Made by a program: the position numbers and the translations under genes
In this document: positions 22,656 through 34,373 of the stretch, one piece after another
How positions within the stretch are numbered: position 1 is the stretch's first letter
Layout: each line of letters opens with the position of its first letter
Notes under the pieces: generated by a model
Seen by the model: the letters and a program-made list of their open reading frames with translations, nothing else
Database searches by the model: none
Told to the model about the DNA's origin: nothing
DNA from: Xylaria sp. FL1777
Taxonomy: Eukaryota; Ascomycota; Sordariomycetes; Xylariales; Xylariaceae
Assembly (NCBI GenBank): GCA_022578965.1
Contig: MU400516.1
Coordinates: forward strand, 434,001-498,000
Length of the DNA stretch: 64,000 bases
Reading direction: 5' to 3'

Positions 22656-24170
22656 TTTGGCAGGTTGTCGACGATATCGCTGTCGGGGCGAGTATGAACG
22701 TGAGCGCGGCTGTTGCTTGTTCGTTTGTCTGGAGGCTGGTATCCGTTTTGCCCTCGACCAAGTGTTAGGCTAGGATGTACGTCTGGCGAGGCTCGGAGCT
22801 ATACACTTTTTGAAGAAAATTGGGGAGTGGAAGTGGCATTGTAGCTAAGGTACATTATTTTACTATGGGGGTATATAGGTACACTGATACAGCGGTATAA
22901 AACGTGCCTAGTCAAGTATTATGGGCTTTTGTGGCTCCGGGTCCCGCTTCGCCGCCGGGGGAAGGGCAGGGGGTTTTTGGTGCAAGTATCTCGAAATAAA
23001 ATACTTCTTTCGCTAGCGGGTCGCGTTTTAGCGTCTCCATAATACCTGACAAGGTACGTTTTACCAGTACTGGACTATGTACATGAGTATGTACCACACC
23101 GCGTTCGTCACGTGACAAAAGCAACCCGACCCGGTACTATTCCTGTACCCATACATCCTAGCAGTACCTAGCATTATCAAAAAGCTCCAGTCACCCCAGT
23201 TTAAACCTGCATAACTACTTGTATAGACTTCTCAGTTAATGGGACGTAACATGCAAATGCGTCTCAGAATAGTACGTTATTACGGGCCTGTATCAGTACC
23301 AATTAATCATGACATTGATAAAGGGCGTCAAGTATTTCCGAATTCTAAAGAAAATAAAGGAGTATAGCATATATATCGATAGAGTTGTCATCATGTTAAC
23401 TATTGCTAACCTAGTGTGAGATCTGATTTACAGAAGATGGTATAGTTGCCCATTTTCTCAGTGCGAATAGAAATAAAGATTCCGGATTATAGATAATCTA
23501 CCTGAATGTCAGTTAGATGTCAACCGAACTCCTCGTCGTTTTAAGAAGGAGGTGTTATTGCTATCGGTCGGTAAATGCTAGGTTAAAGCTAGTTTCGGCA
23601 TCTTGAATAAGTCTTGTATTGACGACTACACTATGGTTATTTTTAAGTTATTTCAACACAGCAATAAGCTGATAATATAAAGTTGCCTGACAAAGCGGCA
23701 TATTAGTTTTTTACTTTGCTATGTAAAAGCGAGGATATTAAGGCTCTTATAATCTTAAGGTATATATGTCACCCCTGATTATCTCCCTTTTATTGCTTTA
23801 TCTTGTATAAGTATGAGAACTTCAATCTTGCACGAATGTCTGTTATTGCTAAACTCAACTTTGCCGCAGTATATGAGATAGATACTTAGTGAAACCTACT
23901 TATTAGGTATAAATGTCAACCTAGTAAATATTATTAGAAATTACCGGTAGAACGTGAAAGCAAAGTTTAGATCTTAACGCTCAAAATGTCTATATGGAAT
24001 CTTTATAACCAAAGCCAAAAATGGCTACCTACCTAGGTAGGTAGGGACTCGACACACGAAACCAAGATCCATCGAACGATGCCCGACGCACGACAACTGG
24101 TAGAACTGGTCATATACACATAGTCGAACCACCAATCCCGTACGCGCTTACTTCCTCTCCACTTTCACAT
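22656..24170. other. SmD1 promoter and A+T-rich spacer
   Basis: The 200 bases next to 22655 should carry the SmD1 promoter. From about 23150 to 24050 the DNA is A+T-rich with no meaningful frame. It ends in a perfect palindrome of CTAC/GTAG units at 24025-24044, listed separately. Confidence 0.45.
24025..24044. repeat. Perfect 20-bp palindrome of CTAC/GTAG units
   Basis: Two and a half CTAC units are followed by their exact reverse complement, so the 20 bases equal their own reverse complement. It belongs to the dispersed TAGG/CCTA repeat class seen in most spacers of this window; a 14-bp perfect version is at 41446-41459. Confidence 0.85.
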
Positions 24171-24638
24171 TTATTTATCCTTCTCATTCTCCGATACTTT
24201 CTCCCATTCATCCTCAGTACTGACGGCAGACTTGGACTCAGACAAATGTTCTGTAGTGCGGAGCTTCAGGTCTCCTGTCTGCGCCACTGGTTCAACTTCC
24301 TTGCTTCCCGATTTTGGTTTGCTCTCGGAGACGATCGTTTCGACTTCAGTCTCGCTATCGTCAGTCCCTTGTCTAGTAGGTCTTTGTTCGGTCCGCGCAT
24401 TTTCAGTCGCTTCCCTTGCCTTCGCGGCATTTAATTCGATCGCAAACCAGTTGATAGCCCACCATAGACCCCCTGATATGATAGACAAGACGACGAAGTG
24501 CACGCTATACGTGGCCACAAAAAGCGCGACCAAAACTAGCTGTAGACAAGCAAAGGTGGCATTCGTTGCTAGTAGAAGACTCGGTGTTGGGCCAGGAGTG
24601 AAGATAGACTCCCAGAGCTGCTCAACAAAGCCCGCCAT
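24171..24638 (-). CDS. PKR1: V-type ATPase assembly factor Pkr1
   Basis: Pkr1 is a small ER membrane protein needed for assembly of the Vo sector of the vacuolar proton pump. The single-exon frame gives 155 residues. The N-terminus contains the family signature (WESIFTPGPTPSLLLATNA, about residues 9-27), then two hydrophobic helices (about 18-44 and 46-67) with GGLWWAINWF between and inside them. The C-terminal half is a charged, Ser/Glu-rich cytoplasmic tail ending in Lys, longer than in yeast but usual in filamentous fungi. The frame is open upstream to an ATG at 24716; the internal ATG at 24638 was chosen because conservation begins right there. It lies head to head with APC8, 1.4 kb away. 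Confidence 0.95.
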   Translation of the reverse strand: MAGFVEQLWESIFTPGPTPSLLLATNATFACLQLVLVALFVATYSVHFVVLSIISGGLWWAINWFAIELNAAKAREATENARTEQRPTRQGTDDSETEVETIVSESKPKSGSKEVEPVAQTGDLKLRTTEHLSESKSAVSTEDEWEKVSENEKDK

Positions 24639-26082
24639 GATGTTTTGAAGAGCCAGAAAGATTCGCGGACGTAAGGCGACAAGGTGTAAGCCTCGAATTA
24701 TGGCATGCGACAACACGCGATGATGTTCTGTTTAAGTAGAGTAGATCGCGATGACGTGGAGAGGGTTATGTACGGTGTGGGCGGTTAGGGATTCGGCGGG
24801 TTGAAGAGATTCGAGAACGAACCTGTGGCCGGGATGGTCGGTAACTTCAGGACAACTGGCTTGGTGATCAAAAGCCAGAGTGTCCTTCAGGCAGTAACAA
24901 TTACTTCAGCCTTGGGCGGACAAACAACAACAACAACAACAAAAACACCCAGTGGCAGCGGTAGTGAAGACGTAGACAGTTCTAGTTTCACCACTTCTGA
25001 GTTGCAAAACAAATTAGGCTTAGCGTACCCCGCCGCCTTTGCTCAGGCTTGGCTCATCCCATTGTTACTTACTAGTCAGGTCAGGTGACTGAGGAGTTAC
25101 ATTTATGTATAATTTATGCAGAGCAAAGCAGTCCTCATACGGTTGGTTACCTGGGTAATAGATATGTTTTAACCGTTAACTGCCAAATTGATATACCGTA
25201 CAGTCCAAGGCATGCCATCAGTTCATGCTCCCTTGATCCCGAACTTGGAAGTTCCTTATTAGCTTATGTATGGACCAGGTAAAAATTACTTCGTTTAGAA
25301 GATATTGCACCATATAATCAGCTGCAGCAGCATTGTTGATACGTTAGATTTTGTAGTGAATACTTGAATCCGTTTAGAATAAAACGGTTACCCTTTACTC
25401 TGTTGCGATGCATTTACGGTAATACTGTGGATGTCGGGTCGGGTGTCTTTTGTTCATTTTAACTTGTGCAAAAGCGGGTCAGGCTCGGACTAAAAGCGGC
25501 ATGGCCAAAATTCCCATTCTGATTGTAGATTCTAGCGTGGATCGCGAGCGGGGCACTCTACCTCATCCAGAACTCGTATAATCGGGGAGGAAAATCAAGT
25601 ACGTCTCTAAGTTATTGGTTCAAACGAAGCAGGACAAACTGTTTCCTGTCTCGGTTGATTACCCTCTAGAAGTAGGCTACCTCTGTACTGTAGGTGTACC
25701 TTAGGTATTGGTAACATGGGTTCCTAGTTTACATAGTACGCAGTATGTATAAGTACTTATGTACACTAGGTAGGTAGAGAGGACAGGGAGGGGCGGGGCG
25801 CGGGGCATCTGCAGACAGGGACAGATCCATTTGTTTACAGCCCGACTTCTTATGTACCTCTATATGTACATAGGTACAAATACCGGTATACTACATGATT
25901 CAAACCAATACGACATTATAGTAACATGATAAATAATTTAGACCAACACTAGGAGGATGAATGAAGGAGTAGTCGCTCTTTCGTGGCCGTGATTGTCTCT
26001 ATTTTTTTTTTTTTTGAGAAGAGGACGGTAACTGCCTCCCTGGGTTCCTAGTAGTCCATTAACATGATCACGGAGTCCAAAC
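24639..26082. promoter_or_regulatory. Divergent spacer between PKR1 and APC8
   Basis: Both genes start at the edges of this 1.4-kb spacer, so their promoters lie here. It holds a six-copy CAA microsatellite at 24925-24942, TAGG-type repeats near 25680-25780 and a 14-base T run at 26002-26015 just before the APC8 start. A frame of 95 codons at 24801-25088 starts with TTG and looks accidental. Confidence 0.45.
24925..24942 (+). repeat. (CAA)6 microsatellite
   Basis: Six perfect CAA units lie in the spacer upstream of PKR1. Confidence 0.8.
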
Positions 26083-28096
26083 ATGAGTCTCTCTCGGCCA
26101 CAAACCTTGGAGCTGCAGAATGCGCTGCAACAGGCGATCATCGCTTGTTCTCAGCGTTGTTTATACCAGTCTGCCAGATGGTAAGCTAGATTCCTTGCTG
26201 CCCAAACTTCACTAAACTGATCTTTCTGCTCACTGTCATGGAATTCACCAGGGCGGCGGAGCTTTTGGACTCCCTTTCGATTGATGATGAGCATGATGCC
26301 AGCTTATGTAACTTAGGGCACTTTGCAAATTCCGCTCTACAGAGGGATTCGTCCGAATTGTTGTTGGAACAGATTGAAACACCCAAATATCTTATGGCGA
26401 AGGCATTTTTTGACTGCCATGAGTTTCTAAGGTGCGCCGAGACTCTGCTTCCGGCTAGCCCTTCGGGGTTTTCTACCGTCTTCTATAAAAGTCAACCGTC
26501 ACGACTGCCGAGAAAGGGGCTTAGTCAACGAGGGTTGTTCCTTGCCTGCTATGCCCTCTTAATATATGGCGAGAAGCAGAAAGCAGAGGATGCTGCTCAG
26601 ATCCTCGGCCCTTCAGACACCAGTGTCGCATCAAACAAACAATTGCCGAAGATCAGATCCATCTTAGAAAAGTGGTTCACTCGAGAGAAAGACCATTCCG
26701 ACCATGGTTCAAGTCAAGGTTGGCTAGAATATTTGTCCGTGCTCCACTCGTTATACGGAACATGGTGTATATATAGCTTACCGAAAATTTTCAGGTATGG
26801 AATGGTTCTAGCGAAGGACCAGAATTATGACCTTGCGAAACTATGGCTGCTAAAGAGTGTTTCGATCAATCCTTGGAACTGGGGAACGTGGGAGGAGCTT
26901 TGCTCTCTCGTTCATGATGCAAAAGATGTCAGTATTAAGCTCTATTGTGAAGCTCTGCTGAACTAAAAGCCTTCAAGTTAGATTCGATCTACTCGCAGCT
27001 GCAGCCAAGTATTATGGCATTCATATTCTCGATATGCTGTCGGCAAGAGCTTCATCACATCTCGAATTCTCTTCTTTCGGACATTTCTCAGCTACAAACT
27101 CTCTTTCCTCGTAGTCCATATCTGCAGGGCCAACGTGCCTTGGTATACTACCGTATGAAAGGTTAGTATACTCTTACTGTGTTTGTGGTTTCTTCATCTC
27201 AGCTTTTTATAGAACTCGAATCGGCGCGCTCAATCTTCTCGGATATGCTCATTTCTCATGCAGGATGTCTTGAGTTCCTAGATCACTACTCAAATGTTCT
27301 GTATACGTTAGGCTCCGGGGATAGGTTGTCATTCGTAGCTCAACTCGCATCCTCAGTCGAACCTTACCGACCCGAGACTTGCTGCGTTATCGGTAACTAT
27401 TACTCTCTCATCTCACGCCACGTGGACGCTGCTATCTGCTTTAGACGAGCTCTAGCCCTGAACCGAAGTTTTGCTTCAGCCTGGACGTTACTAGGACATG
27501 AGTACCTGAAGTTGGAGAACAGTCATGCCGCCTTAAGCTCTTATTCACGCGCTATTAGTCTGAACAAGCAAGACTATAGGGCTTACTTTGGCCTTGGTCA
27601 GTCTTATGAACTTCTGGAACGGCCAAAAATGGCACTCGACTTTTACCGTCGGGCTTTATTATTGCGTCCAGGAGAAATGGATATATGGCAGGCGATAACC
27701 GGCTGTTTGGTAAACCTGTCTAAACTTCCGCAGGCAATCAACTCCATAGAAAGAGCACTCGCGTGCACTGGTAGCACCACGCGAAGCTCTGAAGAGTATA
27801 CCGGCGATATCTCCCTTAGGTGCAAACGTGTCGACATGCTTTTTCAATTAGCCACTCTCCACGAAGAACTACATAACCGACAGGATGCTATAATTTCTCT
27901 CGAGAAATGCTTAGAGGAAGCAACCGAATATATTTCGGGAAGCGATTCCGAAAAAAATGCTTGCGACCAGTTCAAGTCGATTGTATCAAAAGCTCAGCTA
28001 TTGTTAACACGTTGGGCTCTAGAGAGTGGTGACCACATGATAGCGCGACACTTCGCGAATCGAATAGACCAGTATAGAGAAGAAGCGCAACGATGA
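26083..28096 (+). CDS. APC8: Anaphase-promoting complex subunit 8 (Cdc23)
   Basis: APC8/Cdc23 is a TPR scaffold subunit of the anaphase-promoting complex, the ubiquitin ligase that drives mitotic exit. Five exons fit: 26083-26180, 26252-26734, 26795-26927, 26978-27161 and 27213-28096, giving about 593 residues. The first exon (MSLSRPQTLELQNALQQAI) runs into the family's CLYQSARWAAELL across intron 1, which fixes the start. The APC8-type segment WLEYLYGMVLAK and the NPWNWGTWEEL motif lie near 190-230. LDHYSNVLYTLGS opens the TPR array (about 310-560), with RPETCCVIGNYYSLISRH, WTLLGHEYLKLEN and YGLGQ-type helices. Intron 2 has an unusual GTCCGT donor, and introns 3 and 4 use the second of two nearby AG acceptors; these choices rest on phase and family conservation. 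Confidence 0.92.
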
Positions 28097-30249
28097 CTAG
28101 ACGCAGGCGCTCGAGTAGAGAACATTGATTAGAACCAATTAGAGGGATGTATCTATATGATGTGCTGAAGCTTGCTTTAGGCGCATTTTTATAAGTACAG
28201 TGTAGCGCTGAGCAAGTTGTCACTGAAATGGAAAGCTTTGCCGGCGAAGTTCTTGCCCATTTTAAATACGGGTTAAATCAAATTGTATAATGAATGCCTT
28301 AATTTAGGGTTTAACCAATCAGCTGGGCCAATAGGAGCAAAGTTAAAGAATTAAACTTTAGAGGGTCACTGTTATCCTCAAGCTACGCCTTTCCCCAGAA
28401 TCGTTGCCTACCAATTTTGTGCAAATGTATGCTTTCTAACAAGTTGTGATGATCACGGTGTAGTGTGATAGTCTGAGTTTATCGAGGTTCGATGTTAAAC
28501 TTGAGTTTGATCCTAACTATTATAGGCTACTGGCGATTTTCCTTGACCTCAACACTAGGCTGGTATCATACTGAAACGTAGAGAAAGACTCGGCAACGTA
28601 CTCATTAAGGCGACATAAAGCATGCTCAAGTGTGCTAAACACATAGACTAATAAAATTACCTAGGTTACTACATGTAGGTATATTTGAAACATACCTACT
28701 TACCTACCTTTTCTATTTTGGTTAACTAAATTCGTAGGCAGCATTTCCTAGACATCACTCAATTAATAGCTCTAAAAAGTTAGAACTAGATAGAGACTTA
28801 CTATAATAAGGGCTGTTGCAACAAGGCTTGGAACTTGGGAATTGACTCTATTCACAATACAATAATCTGTTATGGCTGCCAGGGTCCATGCCTCCCATCT
28901 GGGCTGGTGCCGGTCATGATGGCTGTCCTTGACTCTATATACAATTGGTTCGGGGCTCGCCAATATGTCTTAGATAAGTGCAAGGGCTGAATAGCTTCAC
29001 TTCTGGATACGCGAGACAGTCTCAATAGATCTTAGTTCAGCGCAGGACGGTACGGTCCAGGTGTCTCACCGAACTACGCGTCTGGGTATAGCACAAGGTG
29101 TTCAGCGGGTTCAGTGCGTTTAACACTTACATACCGAAATATCACTATGTAGTTGTTAATTATAGTCTGTTCATTTACCACGATTAAAACCATAGTGGTA
29201 ACTACAAATATTTACACAAAGGTCGGGATTGGCTAGCTACAACAGTATACAGAAATAGGTACCGGTATACCATTATTTATAGGGCAAGACATATCACAAT
29301 GAGCTAGACTACCTCAAGGGAACATTTTATTAATGCTGCCTTCTCCTATTGTTCCAAAGCTACTTAGATACTAAAATATTCTAACATCACATGCAATGAA
29401 GTCTCGGCTATTGATAACAATGCCAAAGCTTCAGCCTGACGTGCTTCCCACGCCCATTCAGTTGATGCGATGGCGGGGCTGGTGATAGGTCGGTACCCCT
29501 ACTGCGTAGTGCAACAGTGGAGGTAGCACCGTAGGTAAGTTAGGTACCTACCTAAGGTTGGAATAGGTCAATACGACCCCGCGATGTTCGGCCAAACCAA
29601 CAATCACTGGCGGGCTTTGCATGCATGCTACTTCTAGTGTAGCGTACCTAGGTACCTACCTCGTCCCTACCTCGTCCCTACCTCGTCCCTGGTGCACGTC
29701 CCTAATCTTGGGCAGGTTGCTGGTGAGTGGCTTGTCAGAAGGCATCGATTGATCCTCTTGTTTCTTCCATCGCGGACTGCACATAACGGTGGTGAACTAC
29801 CTACTTGAACTACCTACTACGAGTGCTTTGTGCGAACCCCCGGCCGGCCCCCAGCAATTGTACCGATCTCTCAGTTTCTTTCAAGGGAGTCCCCTATCAG
29901 ATACCAGGGCAATCGTCCGAGCTGTCACCACAACGAGCTAGGCGCGAGGCATCTCTGTGCGTCTCTTCACACGTAGACAATTCTCCTACGCCGCGCCTCC
30001 TACGCATACATTGGAGCGGAGAGGTTTAAAGAGCAGATACCTGGGCCAGTCCTCCGCTGGGAAGCCTCCCAACGCAGCCGCCTTCTCTCGCAGAGCCATC
30101 GTTCTGGAAGCCCATCGCGCCGTGTTGCCGGGACCCGACACCCCAAGTCCTACCGCCCCTTGCTCACAGCGAATAGCGCGCTGGTGAAAAGGATTACACC
30201 ACATCGCTATTAGATCGCAAACAAGCAGCCACACCGAAGCAGCCTCAGC
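28097..30249. other. 2.1 kb spacer, A+T-rich, then F-box gene leader
   Basis: From 28100 to about 29400 the DNA is A+T-rich without a usable frame. After about 29450 the composition rises toward the F-box gene start at 30250. A tandem 11-bp repeat is at 29657-29689. Frames at 29805-30187 look like leader sequence rather than protein. Confidence 0.45.
29657..29689 (+). repeat. Three perfect tandem copies of an 11-bp unit
   Basis: The unit TACCTCGTCCC is repeated three times without mismatch. It directly follows a CCTAGGTACC-type repeat, so it may have expanded from that class. Confidence 0.85.
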
Positions 30250-33015
30250 ATGGAGAACAATACTGATACTGACTCCGGTTCCCTACATATGAAGCACGAC
30301 AGCGACCAAGAATCGCTGGAGCTTGCGGTTGGCGAGGCCCAGCCTTCGGATTCCATATCCCCCACCGTGATCCAACTTACGAAGGGCAAGAGACATGAAC
30401 CGGGTGATGCTGGGGGCAGAGGAGTGCCACTTGGACTCTTGGATCTTCCAGTCGACGTGCTAAGACTGATAGTGAACGAGGCAAGCACCCACTGACCTCC
30501 ATGTACACGACCAACTGACGCCCTAACCACAGTCTATATAGATTATCTGCACGAACGGCCTGATCGCACTGGCCTTGACCCACTCCGCGCTCTACGAGCT
30601 AGCCGTGCCTACCATCTATTCTCGCTTCGATATTGTCTGGCCAGACGCCTCTTCTTCGGCCCAGAGCTCCAAGAGCGTTGATGCTCTCTCTTATGGCTTG
30701 GCAACACTGTGTATCCCGAGTAGGTTCGCTGAGATGGCAAAACGCTCTCGCGGAGCCGGTGTTGGGCAGTCAAAAGTTTCGCATCGACTGGCGAACAATA
30801 ATAAGTATGCAAAATACATTCGAAAGTTTTCAATTGGCGATGGTCCTTCGGAATGGACCTCAGAATATCTCATTACAAAAGAGAGTGGTAAAATGCTGGG
30901 CACGCTGGTTGCTATTGCTGTTTCTAAGATGATTAATCTCGAAACTTTCGTGTGGGATATGCCTACTGGAGTGCTCTCGGATGTTTTCATGGCGCTCTCC
31001 TCTCTGGAGGATGATAGGGGTCAGTCTAAACTTGAGAGGCTATGGATTCGTTGGCATGATAGTTCATCAGTGACTCCCAGCTCTTCATCTGCTTCGAGTC
31101 CTACTACGACGCTTCCACCTATTAACCCTCCGCCTCCACCTCCTCCACCACAGGCTTTTCCCACCCTACTGCCAGGTGGTGCCATGTCTAACTCTATCGG
31201 CCACTATATACCAGCTAATGCCGACGGTACGATACCTCAGCCGAAGACTTACGCCGACAGCTGTGTAGAGTACCCAACCTTTAGTATTCTGCCTCCTCTG
31301 AGGAGTTTAACGGTTTTAGACATAGATGATCTTTCCTACCTAGACGAGTTGTCCGTCCTAATTGAGCGATCCGTGTCTCATCTTAGAGAACTCCAAATTG
31401 GAATCTCTAAGAGGGCCTCTAATCTTCATGACTTTACACAACCTTGGGCCGGTTCCAATTTGCAGCAGGTTGATCACGAAGCAAAGTGGCCAGGTGAGAG
31501 TCGAATCCCTACAACTAGATTAGGAGGCGTGTTAGGGGTGCTGGTGGGCCGGATATACGACAGTAAGTACGACTTGAGGTCATCTCATCTCTTGACTATT
31601 CCAGGAAACGAATTCCTATTTATTCTTTGCTTGTTCGGTGTCTTCCTAACGTTCATAACTCCGAATCATCTCTCGAATTCTTCAAAGCAAAACTTACTGA
31701 AATGAAACTTGTAGTTCGTAGAAAGCCCAATCCAAAAAACCACCAGAAGTCGGGGCCTGAGGAGATTGCTAACCTACTTACCGAAATTAAAACATTGGAA
31801 TTAGTGAAAGAAGCGGATGAAGCTCCTCAGCCACAAAGTACGATCACTAGTGAGCTCCCTGACCCGTACCTGGGTAGGAAACGACTGGACAGAAAGCTTA
31901 AGTTGGAAAAGCTGGCACTGGAGAGAGTAACGTTATCGATTATAGTTTGTTCGTGCGCTATTGATTGGAGTAATTTGACCAATTTGACAATTCTGGGTTG
32001 CCGCCATCACGAATCTCTTTGGAAGGCATTGAAGCGGCAGTTTCAACCTACTCCACCATCCCATGGCTCCCCCCCAGGCACCTCAACGCGATATCATCTG
32101 TCCTTAAAACATCTTTCCACAGATCTAGCATCGCCAGAGCTCCTTAGCTTTATGAAGGAGACTATTGCGCCAAACACGATGGAAACAGTCTTTTTACAAG
32201 ATGGGCAACATACATCTAAGCCCTCTGTCACCTTGGAGCAGGTTTTCAAGTGCATTGTAAAACGGCACCGAACCAGTCTTAAAAAGCTGCTTATTGATAG
32301 CTCAGAGAAAAACATTACAACTCCCATGATACCATCACCCGGGCGTTGGAAGCATTGGGCGGTAAAGGACGAGTGTTTATCTTATATTACTAGCGGTAGG
32401 ATGATAAGTTTGAGGGAATTGGGTATGGTGATTGACTTTAAAGATTGGGTAAGTATAAACCTTTCTAAGCCATTGCCGCTATGTGATGGTATAGTCTGCT
32501 AATATAAGGAAATGCAGCACACGTTTCTTCAGCAGCTGCCTCAGTTGGCCAATCTACGCTCTCTCTACATTCCGCAAATGCTTGTTCACTTTACGCCGCC
32601 AGATCCGAAAGAGCTGGCTCTTCAGATTTTAGACGTCATTAGCCTGAGAAGAGAGATACGCCTCGCCTATGTGGGACTCTGGAACCTATGCTTCGAAATC
32701 TCAGAGCATAGTGATAATGCCAACTGTTGCTGTCAACACGACGATGACCATACCGTATATGTGAGTGATGCGGATCATATCGATGGCAATAGTGAAGGCG
32801 ATGATGACACTGAGGACGATGAAAATGATGATGGCCACGACTCTGTTGTGGACGGCGATGACGATCTCATAGAGGAGACCTCTGATGGTGAATCAGAGGC
32901 AGATTCCTTTGTGGAAGCGGCAGCGAATAAGCCACCACCGCGGCTGCGTCTACGTCAAATTCTTTACTACGACGACAAGGTGGAACTCTTCCGGGCACGA
33001 CATGGGAAGTTATAG
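30250..33015 (+). CDS. F-box-type protein with leucine-rich C-terminal half
   Basis: This is a conserved, unnamed family in filamentous fungi, expected to recruit substrates to an SCF ubiquitin ligase. Four exons: 30250-30480, 30542-31562, 31715-32448 and 32518-33015, about 827 residues. An F-box-like region (LLDLPVDVLRLIVNE, then the helix with ALALTHSALYELAVP) spans about 62-105 and is followed by IYSRFDIVWPD, a family hallmark. Later recognisable stretches are SGKMLGTLVAIAVSKM, LETFVWDMPTGVL, LRSLTVLDIDDLSYLDELS and SLRELGMVIDFKDW. A poly-Pro run lies near 295-305. The tail is very acidic (Asp/Glu-rich, about 745-800). Intron 1 is best read as GC-AG (GCAAGC donor). Intron 2 has three acceptors, two of which keep phase; 31714 was chosen because it restores GRIYDIRRK, as in relatives. 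Confidence 0.85.
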
Positions 33016-34373
33016 GCAATCGACATCTTGCGGTCTAGGAGGCATCCCGCGCTAGACTACTGACGTGTTGAGGGATCCTCTTGGCGGCGTGGCCTCAACC
33101 CATTCGGGCTATCCTTGCTAGCCGGCAGCTTGGTTGGACCTGGGTATGGTACCCAATTACCGGGACGAGCTTGCGGTGGATAAGATGCATATTCTGAGGA
33201 GCATTTGGGGAAGAATCAAATATGGTACAAAATCGTGGATATTCCCTGACGCGTGATGAAGTGGGTAGGTAGGTAGGTATTCAGGATGGATGGGTGGACG
33301 GCATTGGTGGGTAGTAGCTCTTCATAAATGATGATACCTCGCGCATGTATCGCAGCAAGTTCCCAGGACGTGTGACTGAGTGAAGTTGTCGTCTGTGTCC
33401 CGTCTAGTCTAGTTAGTTCCCTTTGCGTTCACAACGCTTCCCCGGTTGGGTAGCGATCCAGGGATTCGGGGGGCCGCCCGAGCTCCCTACCTCAGTAAGC
33501 TAACCTACATGCTAGCGAGCTGGCGTACAACCAGGCACCCTTGGCGACCCAGCACGACACAGGCGAATCACAATGGTCTGTTCGCAGCACAGTCGCATCG
33601 TCGTCCCAGCTCACCGAGAAACCACAGTGTCAAGCCGCCTCGTGGAATCTAATGCAGGTACTGAGAGTGTCAGGTCACAGTAGAGACCCGGCTCGATGGA
33701 CTGTGCAGCACTTCTCTCACCGTAACGTCCCCTTTGAGTTAGGCAGAGGCATGGGATTTCTGCAGGTGTGACACCACGCGCACTCCCGCCTTACCGCTAC
33801 TATACCGCTACTTTGGCGATTTCATTTTGCTTTCCACTTCGTGGTCGTCTGTTGTCAGGCTCAGGCTGGATAGTCAGATCCATCCGACAGGGCCCCGTCC
33901 GGCCAGTCTTGTCCGCCAGTCATTCCACGAGAAAACTTCTATTCTGCCGCTGCCCGTAAGAAACCAGTCTGTGCCTACGTGTGTCTCACTCTCACCGATA
34001 CTTCTAGTCGTTTTTATCCTTTGTCCTAAATCGGAGAGGCTCGCTGCAGAATCGCACAAATGAACGCCTCTCCGCCTCTTCGTTAACAAAGCTGCAACCA
34101 CCGCTTCTGCCCTCCTCTCGGGTCCCAGTATATATTTTCCAGTTTCATGTCCTTCTGTTTACTCGGGGCCAAAAATTTCTGAATCTTTCTCCTTTTTGTC
34201 ACATGCGGCTACCCCGAGTTTCCAGTGCTGGCGTTCGTTCCGTGTTCATCCCAACCCATCATCTGGCGGAGTTAAGCGGTTTTCCAATCACCTAACCTTA
34301 TAATATTTCCCCATCCCGCCTTTCTTCCATTGTAGCTTGCAAGTCAGCAGAAACCCCTACATCCCGCTTTCTC
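33016..34373. other. Spacer between the two F-box genes
   Basis: It holds the 3' end of the first gene and the promoter and leader of the second. Four GGTA units lie at 33264-33279. Several frames of 60-78 codons in 33446-34063 overlap one another in different phases and show no family resemblance. Pyrimidine-rich DNA precedes the next start. Confidence 0.45.
33264..33279 (+). repeat. (GGTA)4 short tandem repeat
   Basis: Four perfect GGTA units, one more instance of the TAGG/CCTA class common in these spacers. Confidence 0.75.

Noticed and set aside
24801..25088. 95-codon frame upstream of PKR1
   Set aside because: It starts with TTG, runs through a CAA microsatellite and shows no resemblance to known proteins.
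29805..30187. Overlapping 74-76-codon frames before the first F-box gene
   Set aside because: They lie in the likely leader, overlap in different phases and have no conserved features.
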